A DNA stretch of 12,481 nt from Faecalicatena sp. (lineage in GTDB: Bacteria; Bacillota; Clostridia; Lachnospirales; Lachnospiraceae), in NCBI GenBank assembly GCA_009774255.1, contig VSNK01000171.1:1-12481 (forward strand). The letters run 5' to 3'. The notes beneath the pieces were generated by a model that searched no databases, was not told the origin of the DNA, and saw only the letters and a program-made list of their open reading frames with translations. Shown piece after piece: positions 1 through 6,669 of the stretch (the stretch's first letter is position 1; the number at the start of each line of letters is the position of its first letter). A program made the position numbers and the translations under genes.

Positions 1-138
1 TCACACCCCGGCCAATCACCACGCTGATTGGTCGGGAGGATGCACATAAAAGCTGGTATTCAGGCCGCCCATTGCCGCAGGCAATTCAAAATGCGGCCTG
101 AGTTGCAGGTCACGCCTGGTCAAGGTGTGACCTGCAAC
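1..138 (+). repeat. Structured repeat element copy E0 (left end cut by window edge)
   Basis: Noncoding and almost fully foldable. Visible hairpins are 7-18 with 25-36 (one G-T pair, loop CCACGC), 61-68 with 93-100 (perfect 8 bp) enclosing 71-76 with 80-85, and a 37-nt terminal hairpin 102-138 whose arms GTTGCAGGTCAC and GTGACCTGCAAC pair perfectly. The right end GTGACCTGCAAC matches the family end GTGAACTGTAAC at 10 of 12 positions. The first bases TCACACC are complementary to GGTGTGA at 124-130, so the left terminal repeat most likely begins about 8 nt outside the window, giving a length near 146 bp, close to the 147 bp of the complete copy at 4384-4530. It abuts the next copy at 138. No open frame or transposase is present, so any movement would be in trans. 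Confidence 0.6.
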
Positions 139-302
139 TTACAGATCACTCGTCAGCAGCTGTCATGATAAGTTTGCTTGCACAAAGACTTATCATGACA
201 GCTGCTGACGAAGGGAGCGCCGGTTTATGAGCAAAAATAGCCGCAAAGCGGCGGAAAAGCATCGAAGATGCGTTTTGCGAATGGCGCGGAGTGAACTGTA
301 AC
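138..302 (+). repeat. Structured repeat element copy E1, subtype with a 23-bp perfect hairpin
   Basis: The ends are CTTACAGATCAC (138-149) and GTGAACTGTAAC (291-302), 10 of 12 complementary and extendable by two bases inward. Inside, 151-173 and 188-210 form a perfect 23-bp inverted repeat with a 14-nt loop. Next comes a Y-shaped fold: outer pairs 217-221 with 283-287, then 231-236 with 273-278, enclosing two small hairpins, 240-244 with 248-252 (loop AAA) and 259-263 with 267-271 (loop GAA). The linker AAAATAGC is shared with the copy at 4384-4530. The right end stops one base before the stop codon of the binding-protein gene (303-305). It could also act as a 3' barrier or terminator for that minus-strand gene, but no T-run follows the hairpin on that strand. 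Confidence 0.6.
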
Positions 303-1622
303 TTATTTGGTTAATGCTTCATCCTGAAGCTTATCAAATGCGGCCATACATTCGTCCACCGAAGAGCCCTTCATGAGATCACGCACGATCAGGCAGGTAT
401 TCCCCCACTGTTCTACATTCATACCGGCGTTAGAACCGAGCACATATATATTATCATTGATTTTATCGTTGAGCGGTTTCAGCGCGTCAATGCACTCTAC
501 TTCTACATTTTTTGAAGGGGAGATGACTTTATTGTTCTCCGCATACATCTGAAGTGCCTCGTCGGAGAGAATGATATCTAAAACATCAATTGTATCGTCT
601 AAATGTTCGGCCTCCGCGCAAATTCCATATCCGGTTATGGACACAACCGGCATAGGTCCAAGCTCGCTTGGAAATCCGATAACCTGAAGGTTAAAATCCG
701 TTTTGCCGTAAGCGATCTCTGAATTTGCGGCGCCCCAGTATGCCATGACAATCGGAGTCTTCTGATCCAGAAAATCGGGGCCCTCTCCCTCGATCGCTTC
801 GTAGGTATAGGCAGTCTTTGCATCGATATATCCTTTGTCAATCAGTTCCTTGAGATACTCAAATCCGGGACGCATATAGTCGCTGTATCTGGCTTCCCCT
901 TTATTGAGCGCGTCGATCCGGGCGTCCGTATCTCCTCCGTTGTACAGTTCTGCGTATGCCTGCGCAAATACAAAGTTTTCCAGCCACCAGCGGTTTGCGC
1001 CGATGGGAGTCTCAATCCCGTTTTCCTTGAACACTTTGCAGCACTCCATAAATTCCTCGGGCGTGCCGGGAAGCTTAAGGCCATATTTGTCGAACATATC
1101 CTTGTTTAGAAACAGGCCATGGGCAACTACCTCCTGCGGTATGGCCACCAGCTTGCCGTTGACCGTATTCGCGGTTTTTACAACATCCCGCAGATTTTTC
1201 GCGCTCTCAAGCACGGACAAGTCCAAAAGCCTGTCTTCCGAGCCTAATATCTGAATGGTATCCGGATTCAGAAGATACAGGTCATCCAACTGGTTGCGTA
1301 CCCTTTCAAGGGCTACGTCATCATAGGTCTTTTCCTGATAATCCTCTGCGGTATAAGTCTTGTACCGGACGGTCAGGTCAAGCTCCTTCTCTGCCATTTC
1401 AACAGTGATGTCAAAAGCAGTTCTCGCGATATTGCTCGCATTTGGCTTTGATTTCTCCATGGGTCCGAACAGATTGATAATCTTTCTAGCCTCTTCATCA
1501 TTCGTGACAAGATTTTCACCCGTATTCGCATTGCTGCCGCAGGCTGCTAAGGTAAGTGCCATGATTCCGGCCATGCAGGCTGCCGATAATTTACTCAATT
1601 TTCCCTTTATATTTCCTTTCAT
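303..1622 (-). CDS. Family 1 extracellular solute-binding lipoprotein (sugar ABC type), possibly a sensor partner
   Basis: 439 aa, the usual length for SBP_bac_1 proteins. It should be exported, lipidated and anchored on the outer face of the membrane, where it binds a small ligand, most often a sugar or oligosaccharide in this family. Seen: a basic N-terminus, a hydrophobic stretch at about 12-27 and lipobox LAAC with Cys28. The mature part has the two-lobe binding-protein pattern, including LFLNKDMFDKYGL followed by a P-T-P-E-E-F segment, and a W-W pair before the hinge (NRWWLENF) that often stacks on sugars. AAGGAG (1629-1634) lies 6 nt before the ATG. It follows the histidine kinase gene by 55 bp with no terminator between them, so they are probably co-transcribed. 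No permease or ATPase for it is in the window; it may pass ligand state to the kinase, or work with a transporter beyond the left edge. The ligand cannot be told from sequence. Confidence 0.88.
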   Translation of the reverse strand: MKGNIKGKLSKLSAACMAGIMALTLAACGSNANTGENLVTNDEEARKIINLFGPMEKSKPNASNIARTAFDITVEMAEKELDLTVRYKTYTAEDYQEKTYDDVALERVRNQLDDLYLLNPDTIQILGSEDRLLDLSVLESAKNLRDVVKTANTVNGKLVAIPQEVVAHGLFLNKDMFDKYGLKLPGTPEEFMECCKVFKENGIETPIGANRWWLENFVFAQAYAELYNGGDTDARIDALNKGEARYSDYMRPGFEYLKELIDKGYIDAKTAYTYEAIEGEGPDFLDQKTPIVMAYWGAANSEIAYGKTDFNLQVIGFPSELGPMPVVSITGYGICAEAEHLDDTIDVLDIILSDEALQMYAENNKVISPSKNVEVECIDALKPLNDKINDNIYVLGSNAGMNVEQWGNTCLIVRDLMKGSSVDECMAAFDKLQDEALTK

Positions 1623-1677
1623 ACGACTCTCCTTCCATACATATTAAAATATATTCCAGCTGTGCGGTTGAGTATAT

Positions 1678-4299
1678 TTAAGACAGGTATTGATGAATGC
1701 TTTTCTTTAGTAAATCCATATCAATCGGTTTTGCCACGTGCGCGCTCATGCCGGCATTTAAGGCATCCTTTATATCTTCCGCGAAAGCATTTGCCGTCAT
1801 AGCGATAATCGGAATGCTCCTTGCGTCAGGGCGCTTCATCAGGCGGATTTTTTCGGTTGCATCATAGCCGTTCATAACCGGCATCTGGACATCCATCAAT
1901 ATGGCGTCAAATTCGCCTTCGGCCGCCCGCTCAAACCGTTCTACAGCCAATTGTCCGTTTTCGGTTATTTCACAGGTTGCGCCCTCCATGTCTAAAAGCT
2001 CTGACAAAATCTCCGCGTTGATATCATTGTCCTCGGCGACAAGGAAATGCAATCCGCTGAGTATGGCATCTCCCTCATTTCCGGCTTCCTCTTTCCCGTA
2101 ATCCTGCGTCAGACGTATATTGAGAAGAGCCTCCTTGAATGCGGACACAAAGAATGGTTTTGTCAGGAATCCGGCATTCTTCATGGAAGAATGCCCGGCA
2201 TACGTGCCCTCTTCGTCACAGTCCGTAAGGAACAAAATAGGAACCGTATCCGAAATCAGCTCCCGGAGCTTCTCAGCGGTCTCGACCCCGTCCATATCTT
2301 TCATCTTAAAGTCAATCAGGACTGCCTGATAACAATCCCCTTCGTCACAGGTATGCCGTACCATGCGCAGTGCTTCCTGCCCGTCGGCGGCCGTATCCAC
2401 GGATATGCCGGTATCCTTCATAAGTGTCAGGATGCTTTTGCAGGTTTCGGCGCAGTCATCCACCGCCAGGATCCGGGTAATTCCGCTTTCCTTCCAAAAC
2501 TTCGCATCCGACTGTTTGCTGGGTATGCGAAGCTCCAGATCTACCCTAAAAAATGTCCCCTTATTGACCTCACTGGACACCTCAATCGTGCCGCCCATAA
2601 GCTCTACGATATTTTTTGTAATCGCCATGCCAAGCCCTGTGCCCTGAACCTTGTTCGTGGTGCTGTTCTCTGCTCTGGTAAATGCGTCGAATATAGTCTC
2701 CAGAAATTCCGGCGTCATACCGAATCCGTCATCCTCGACCTCGATCCGGATATGCTCATACTGGGCGGAATGCTGTTCCTGTCCAATAAGACGTAACCAT
2801 ATATTTCCCTTTTCGGGCGTATATTTTACCGAATTTGACAGAAGATTGATCAAAATCTGATTCAGCCTTGTCTCGTCCCCGATCAGATATTCATGATTGA
2901 TATCCGACACCGTGACATGAAAATTCTGGGCTTTCGCTCTCGCCATCGGACGGATAATGGCATCCACGGAGGAGATCAGATCATTCAGCGTGAACTCTCC
3001 GATGGAAAGCACCATTTTCCCGCTCTCAATCTTAGAGACATCCAGCACATCATTGATCAGGCTGAGCAGATGCCTGCCGGAGGAGGTAATCTTTTTCGTA
3101 TATTCCCTCACCTTGACCGGATCATCCGCATCCTTGGAAAGCAGTGTGGTAAATCCAAGAATCGCGTTCATAGGTGTGCGGATATCGTGGGACATATTTG
3201 AGAGGAAGGTCGTCTTGGAGTTGCTTGCAATTTGTGCCGCCTGCAATGCTTCTGCGAGCTGCCTGCTGTGGATCTCCCTCTCCGCCTCTCGTTCCTCTCG
3301 TATCGCTTCCTGTTGTTTCCGATTAAAATAGTAGAGGATACAGCACAGGAGAAAAGCAATAAGCATAATAAGCACAACAGTAAAGATACTCTGGTTGACG
3401 GAGCGTCCTTCCTGCTGGATGGCCTCAATCGGTACATAGCCGATCAGGTAGAATGTCCCGTCATTTACCGCCCACATATAAATGAGAGCATCATGATTGC
3501 GGATATCATGATAGAACATCACATTCTCTCCGTCGCGGATGGTTTCCGCAACCATTGTCTGAATGGATTCCTCCATGATATTGTTGGCCCGGTAAAAATC
3601 CGCCAGGTTCAGATGCCCGGCATCACGCTGCCCCATCCCCGTAGGCTTCAACACAAGCCGCTCGCTCTCGCTGTCCATAATATACAGCATAGCCTTTCCG
3701 TCATAAAGATTATCCGGAAATGTCTGCTCAAAAGAGTCAAAGGTATACTCAATATAGAGCGTGCCCATCTCTCTGACATTTCTCATGACAGGACATTTCA
3801 TCGTGTATGCCCACATACCCATATCATTCAGATAGGATTGGGTAATCGGCAGGGTGCCGACCTTCTTCCCGTTAGAGAAGTCCAGGGTACTTTCTGAAAA
3901 TACCTCTCCCGTGCTGGAGATCCCCTCCGTTTCTCCCGACAGTATCAGTGAAACCTTCGATATTGTCTGATTCTTATGATAAAAACGAATGAATTCATAA
4001 GGGTCTTTGGAAAAAGCAATTTCCTGTGCGATAAACTCCTGAAATTCTGCTTCTTTTATTAAAATAGCCTCTATCGTTCCTTTGACCAAAACAAGGCTGT
4101 CACTTAAATTGTTGATTGCCGAGGCCGACATCTCCGCGAATGTCCTTCTTGCTACAGAAAATACAACTGCTCCTAAAATACTGAAAACGATTATAATAGA
4201 TAGAAACAGAGATTTTTTTCTGCTTCCTTTTGGCGGTCTTTTCATTGTAAACTCCGATCCTGATGAACTGGTTAAAAGTTTTTCCATTTTTGTTTCCAT
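1678..4299 (-). CDS. Membrane hybrid sensor histidine kinase with two receiver domains
   Basis: 873 aa. In order: cytoplasmic N-terminus; membrane helix about 31-50; extracellular region about 51-302, Cache-like in size and predicted fold; second helix about 303-324; charged coiled linker about 326-355; HisKA with the H-box SNMSHDIRTPMNAILG (His371 is the phosphorylation site); HATPase_c with N-box (LNQILINLLSNSVKY, 479-493), G1 (DDGFGM, 523-528) and G2 (GTGLGMAI, 553-560). Receiver 1 (about 608-730) has D614/D615, phospho-acceptor D663, T692 and K714. Receiver 2 (about 750-870) has E756/D757, D803 in LMDVQMPVMNG, T835 and K857. Both receivers look active. There is no HPt domain and no DNA-binding output. 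Start choice: the longest frame starts at 4299 with a weak AAGAG site; Met19 (ATG at 4243-4245) has GGAG 6 nt upstream and gives a more typical N-terminus, so it is a serious alternative. The first gene of a two-gene unit with the binding lipoprotein. Confidence 0.92.
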   Translation of the reverse strand: METKMEKLLTSSSGSEFTMKRPPKGSRKKSLFLSIIIVFSILGAVVFSVARRTFAEMSASAINNLSDSLVLVKGTIEAILIKEAEFQEFIAQEIAFSKDPYEFIRFYHKNQTISKVSLILSGETEGISSTGEVFSESTLDFSNGKKVGTLPITQSYLNDMGMWAYTMKCPVMRNVREMGTLYIEYTFDSFEQTFPDNLYDGKAMLYIMDSESERLVLKPTGMGQRDAGHLNLADFYRANNIMEESIQTMVAETIRDGENVMFYHDIRNHDALIYMWAVNDGTFYLIGYVPIEAIQQEGRSVNQSIFTVVLIMLIAFLLCCILYYFNRKQQEAIREEREAEREIHSRQLAEALQAAQIASNSKTTFLSNMSHDIRTPMNAILGFTTLLSKDADDPVKVREYTKKITSSGRHLLSLINDVLDVSKIESGKMVLSIGEFTLNDLISSVDAIIRPMARAKAQNFHVTVSDINHEYLIGDETRLNQILINLLSNSVKYTPEKGNIWLRLIGQEQHSAQYEHIRIEVEDDGFGMTPEFLETIFDAFTRAENSTTNKVQGTGLGMAITKNIVELMGGTIEVSSEVNKGTFFRVDLELRIPSKQSDAKFWKESGITRILAVDDCAETCKSILTLMKDTGISVDTAADGQEALRMVRHTCDEGDCYQAVLIDFKMKDMDGVETAEKLRELISDTVPILFLTDCDEEGTYAGHSSMKNAGFLTKPFFVSAFKEALLNIRLTQDYGKEEAGNEGDAILSGLHFLVAEDNDINAEILSELLDMEGATCEITENGQLAVERFERAAEGEFDAILMDVQMPVMNGYDATEKIRLMKRPDARSIPIIAMTANAFAEDIKDALNAGMSAHVAKPIDMDLLKKSIHQYLS

Positions 4300-4383
4300 A
4301 GTTTTAACTCTTACTGTATTGTATCAAAATTTACTTTGATCGGCTACATATTTTTATATTACTTTTATTGCTTTGAACAGGAA
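4300..4383 (-). promoter_or_regulatory. AT-rich upstream region of the kinase gene with a small inverted repeat
   Basis: This 84-bp spacer between repeat copy E2 and the kinase gene must hold the promoter for the kinase/binding-protein unit unless transcription starts inside E2. It contains the inverted repeat ATCAAA (4323-4328) and TTTGAT (4335-4340), separated by 6 nt, a possible regulator site. No convincing -35/-10 pair at 16-18 bp spacing is visible; TATAAA- and TACAAT-like boxes occur on the minus strand but without a good partner. Confidence 0.25.
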
Positions 4384-4530
4384 GTTACTATTCACGGTGC
4401 CTTGCACCCTGCTGCAAGGCATCCGGCCAGTAAAATAGCGGTTGCTGGCAACCAGCCCCTCGCCGTCAGGCGACTTTTCAATGGGCTGGCTGCGTTACAG
4501 TCCGCGGCCGGTTAGGCCGTGAACTGTAAC
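4384..4530 (+). mobile_element. Complete structured MITE-like element E2 (147 bp) with 8-bp target duplication
   Basis: The ends GTTACTATTCAC (4384-4395) and GTGAACTGTAAC (4519-4530) are inverted repeats, 10 of 12 paired. Flanking bases AACAGGAA at 4376-4383 and at 4531-4538 are identical, a perfect 8-bp direct repeat (9 bp if the next G is counted), as left by transposition. Hairpins: 4399-4406 with 4413-4420 (loop CCCTGC); 4440-4445 with 4448-4453; 4452-4458 with 4483-4489, enclosing 4461-4464 with 4469-4472; and a 37-nt terminal hairpin at 4494-4530 (8-bp outer stem, inner CGGCC/GGCCG, loop GGTTA). It has no coding capacity, so any transposase would have to act in trans. It sits just beyond the deoB terminator and upstream of the kinase gene. 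An 8-bp duplication is made by several DDE transposase families (for example IS66, ISL3, IS256); I cannot assign one. Confidence 0.72.
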
Positions 4531-4542
4531 AACAGGAAGAAG

Positions 4543-4588
4543 AAAAAAAGGAAGCATCAGGCAGTTCTGTAAATGCCTGTCTGCTTCC
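4543..4588 (-). terminator. Intrinsic terminator of the nucleoside operon, after deoB
   Basis: On the minus strand, GGAAGCA (4588-4582) pairs with TGCTTCC (4556-4550) and CAGGCA with TGCCTG (4579-4574 with 4563-4558). There is a 1-2 nt internal bulge and a 10-nt loop (4564-4573). The stem is followed directly by seven T (4549-4543). It lies 70 bp after the deoB stop and closes the seven-gene unit. Confidence 0.92.
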
Positions 4589-4657
4589 TTTCAACATCAT
4601 ACCGGTACGGCTCTGTGTCCGCACGGGCACGGTTCCTCTCTCTTTCCGCGGCTCCGT

Positions 4658-5848
4658 CTATACGAGCCGGTCAAGCAGGGATTCCCCGATCGTCCCTTCC
4701 GGCATAGCGACACCGAAGTTTTCCGCAGCCGTGGCGCCTATGACGGCGAAGGTGTCCTTCTCCTGTATCTGACCGCCGCCCTGCATGGACGGAGAGAAGG
4801 CCAGGAACGGGACTTTTTCCCTGGTATGGTCGGTTCCGGTATAGGTGGGGTCGTTGCCGTGGTCTGCCGTGATGATCAGAAGATCGTCATTTTTAAGTGT
4901 CTTAAGCAACTTTCCCAGATTCATGTCAAACTTTTCGATCTCCTGCGCGTACCCTTCCGGATCTCTTCTGTGTCCCCAGAGTGCGTCAAAATCTACCAGA
5001 TTGACGAAGCACAGCCCATGGAAATCTTTCTGCGCAATTTCAATGGTCTGCTCCATTCCGTGCACGGAGCTTTTGGATTTATACGCTTCCGTGATTCCTT
5101 CCCCATCGAAGATGTCCTTGATCTTCCCAACGGATATTACATCCAGGCCGCCTGCTTTCAAAGCATCCAGGGCTGTTTTACCGAAGGGCTTCAGGGCATA
5201 GTCATGGCGATTGCTGGTGCGTTTGAATTCTCCTTTTCTTTTTCCGGTATAGGGGCGCGCGATCACGCGGCCTACCCGCCATTCTTCCTTCATGGTGAGC
5301 TCCCGTGCGATCTCGCAGCATCGGTAGAGTTCCTCCAGTCCAAAGGTCTCTTCGTTGCCGCAGATCTGCAGCACGGAATCTGCCGATGTATAGACGATCA
5401 TGTGGCCCGTGGCAATCTCTTCTTCCGCCAGTTCTTCCAGAATTTCCGTCCCGCTTGCACTTTTATTTCCAATGATGGTCCTTCCGGTTTTCGTTTCCAG
5501 CTCCCGGATCAACTCCGGCGGAAATCCGGTTTCCGTAAAGGTCCGGAAGGGCTTCGTCACCTCCAACCCCATCATTTCCCAGTGGCCCGTCATCGTATCC
5601 TTTCCCTTGCTCCTTTCACGCAGCGTTCCATAATATCCGCGGCGGATTTCCAGCGGCGGCACCTGCACAAGCGGCGTGACATTCGCAAGCCCCAGCTTCT
5701 GCAGGTTGGGGATGTGGAAGGTTTCTACGGACTGCGAGATATGTCCCAGGGTATTGACCCCCATATCGCCGAAATCCGGGGAGTCCTCCATGGCTCCGAC
5801 ACCCAGGGAATCCACGACGATGACAAAAATCCGATGATATTGTTTCAT
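4658..5848 (-). CDS. deoB: Phosphopentomutase
   Basis: 396 aa, normal for DeoB. A cytoplasmic metalloenzyme of the alkaline phosphatase superfamily that interconverts (deoxy)ribose-1-phosphate and (deoxy)ribose-5-phosphate. Seen: N-terminal metal site with Asp13 in IVVDSLGVGAMEDSPDFGD; active-site KGKDTMTGHWEMMG with Thr85, the phosphorylated residue in characterised homologues; a cap domain about 100-215; then NLVDFDALWGHRRD (Asp288/His293) and ITADHGNDPTYTGTDHTRE (Asp329, His330, His341) completing the two-metal site. All key residues are present. AAAGGAG lies about 9 nt before the ATG, 16 bp after the deoD stop, so it is co-transcribed and takes the pentose-1-phosphate that DeoD releases. 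It is the last gene before the terminator at 4543-4588. No deoxyribose-phosphate aldolase (deoC) is in the window, so the last step of deoxyribose breakdown must be encoded elsewhere. Confidence 0.97.
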   Translation of the reverse strand: MKQYHRIFVIVVDSLGVGAMEDSPDFGDMGVNTLGHISQSVETFHIPNLQKLGLANVTPLVQVPPLEIRRGYYGTLRERSKGKDTMTGHWEMMGLEVTKPFRTFTETGFPPELIRELETKTGRTIIGNKSASGTEILEELAEEEIATGHMIVYTSADSVLQICGNEETFGLEELYRCCEIARELTMKEEWRVGRVIARPYTGKRKGEFKRTSNRHDYALKPFGKTALDALKAGGLDVISVGKIKDIFDGEGITEAYKSKSSVHGMEQTIEIAQKDFHGLCFVNLVDFDALWGHRRDPEGYAQEIEKFDMNLGKLLKTLKNDDLLIITADHGNDPTYTGTDHTREKVPFLAFSPSMQGGGQIQEKDTFAVIGATAAENFGVAMPEGTIGESLLDRLV

Positions 5849-5864
5849 ATGTATCAGCTCCTTT

Positions 5865-6596
5865 CTATTCTACTATACTACATATTTCCTGCTGTTTTGC
5901 CAGTTCCAGAGCGCACCGTATCATGGTATCCAGATTCTGCTCTCTCTCTTCATTGGTCAGCGCTCTGCTGTCGTGAAGGCTGCTGCCTGCCGTGAGGATG
6001 CCAAGGGCGTGCTTTCCTGCTCTTGCCGCAGTGCAGTAGAGGGAAAGGGTTTCCATTTCCTGGATCAAAACGCCCATCTTTGCCCAGACGCCCTTTTCGC
6101 CGGCCTGGTCTTCATAGAATACGTCCGAGCTGTAGACATTGCCCACATGGAAACGGATTCCCTTTTCTCTGGCCAGGCCCGCCGCTTTTTCCAGAAGCGC
6201 GTAATCCGCGATCGGCGCAAAGCTGCCCGGAAGATGATACTGCGCGGCAAAATTGGAATTGGTGCAGCAGCCCATGGCAAATACCAGGTCGCCGACTTGT
6301 ACGTCTCTGTGGATTGCGCCTGCGGTGCCGATGCGGATAATATGGCCCACATCATAATGATGGTAAAGCTCGTAGGCATAGATTCCCATGGAAGGAATGC
6401 CCATGCCGCTGCCCTGTACGGACACCCTGCAGCCTTCATAATAACCGGTGTAGCCGTACATGCCTCTCACCTGATTATAGCAGATGGCATCCTCCAGATA
6501 ATGTTCCGCAATATATTTTGCACGGAGCGGGTCGCCCGGCATCAGGACGGTCCTGGCGATCTGGCCGGAGCCGGCTTCATTGTGAAATGTTTTCAT
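5865..6596 (-). CDS. deoD: Purine nucleoside phosphorylase, DeoD (hexameric NP-I) type, with an altered catalytic position
   Basis: 243 aa, typical. A cytoplasmic enzyme that cleaves purine (deoxy)nucleosides with phosphate into base and pentose-1-phosphate. Seen: MPGDPLRAKYIAE (Gly21, Arg25), NQVRGMYGYTG (Arg44), GMGIPSMGIYAYEL, RIGTAGA (Arg88; Thr91 at the phosphate-binding Ser position) and the ribose-binding EME at 180-182. The family segment TVSDH, whose Asp (Asp204 in E. coli DeoD) protonates the purine N7, reads TAGSS here at 202-206 in a gapless alignment, so the Asp is a Ser; the later catalytic Arg is kept (Arg218). This may lower activity on adenosine-type 6-amino purines or shift specificity. 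AAGGAG lies about 7 nt before the ATG. Upstream is a 73-bp spacer with an inverted repeat; downstream, 16 bp to deoB. Confidence 0.93.
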   Translation of the reverse strand: MKTFHNEAGSGQIARTVLMPGDPLRAKYIAEHYLEDAICYNQVRGMYGYTGYYEGCRVSVQGSGMGIPSMGIYAYELYHHYDVGHIIRIGTAGAIHRDVQVGDLVFAMGCCTNSNFAAQYHLPGSFAPIADYALLEKAAGLAREKGIRFHVGNVYSSDVFYEDQAGEKGVWAKMGVLIQEMETLSLYCTAARAGKHALGILTAGSSLHDSRALTNEEREQNLDTMIRCALELAKQQEICSIVE

Positions 6597-6617
6597 AGTT
6601 GTTCTCCTTATTTCTAT

Positions 6618-6668
6618 CTGCTCAGCACCCTCGCAGTTACGAATGCTATCCTGTGCTGAGCAGTTACC
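6618..6668 (-). promoter_or_regulatory. Spacer hairpin and conserved 27-nt motif (copy A) ahead of deoD
   Basis: CTGCTCAGCAC (6618-6628) and GTGCTGAGCAG (6653-6663) form a perfect 11-bp inverted repeat around a 24-nt loop. Bases 6642-6668 match 10945-10973 at 24 of 27 positions with one 2-nt gap. Both copies lie in spacers of the same operon, 45 and 43 nt before a start codon (deoD here, the ABC ATPase there). Function unknown: an mRNA processing or stability site, a protein site or a short repeat are all possible. It lacks a T-run, so it is not a standard terminator. Confidence 0.45.
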
Positions 6669-6669
6669 T

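Noticed and set aside
1..302. CRISPR array or tRNA/rRNA genes in the structured left region
   Set aside because: Repeats are inverted, not regularly spaced direct repeats, and no cloverleaf with a T-psi-C arm or acceptor end can be drawn.
138..310. Target duplication around E1 alone
   Set aside because: The bases next to each end (ACCTGCAA and TTATTTGG) do not match.
4826..5995. Long plus-strand open frame (389 codons) opposite deoB and deoD
   Set aside because: It is a shadow of two well-supported genes, lacks family features and has a low-complexity composition typical of antisense frames.
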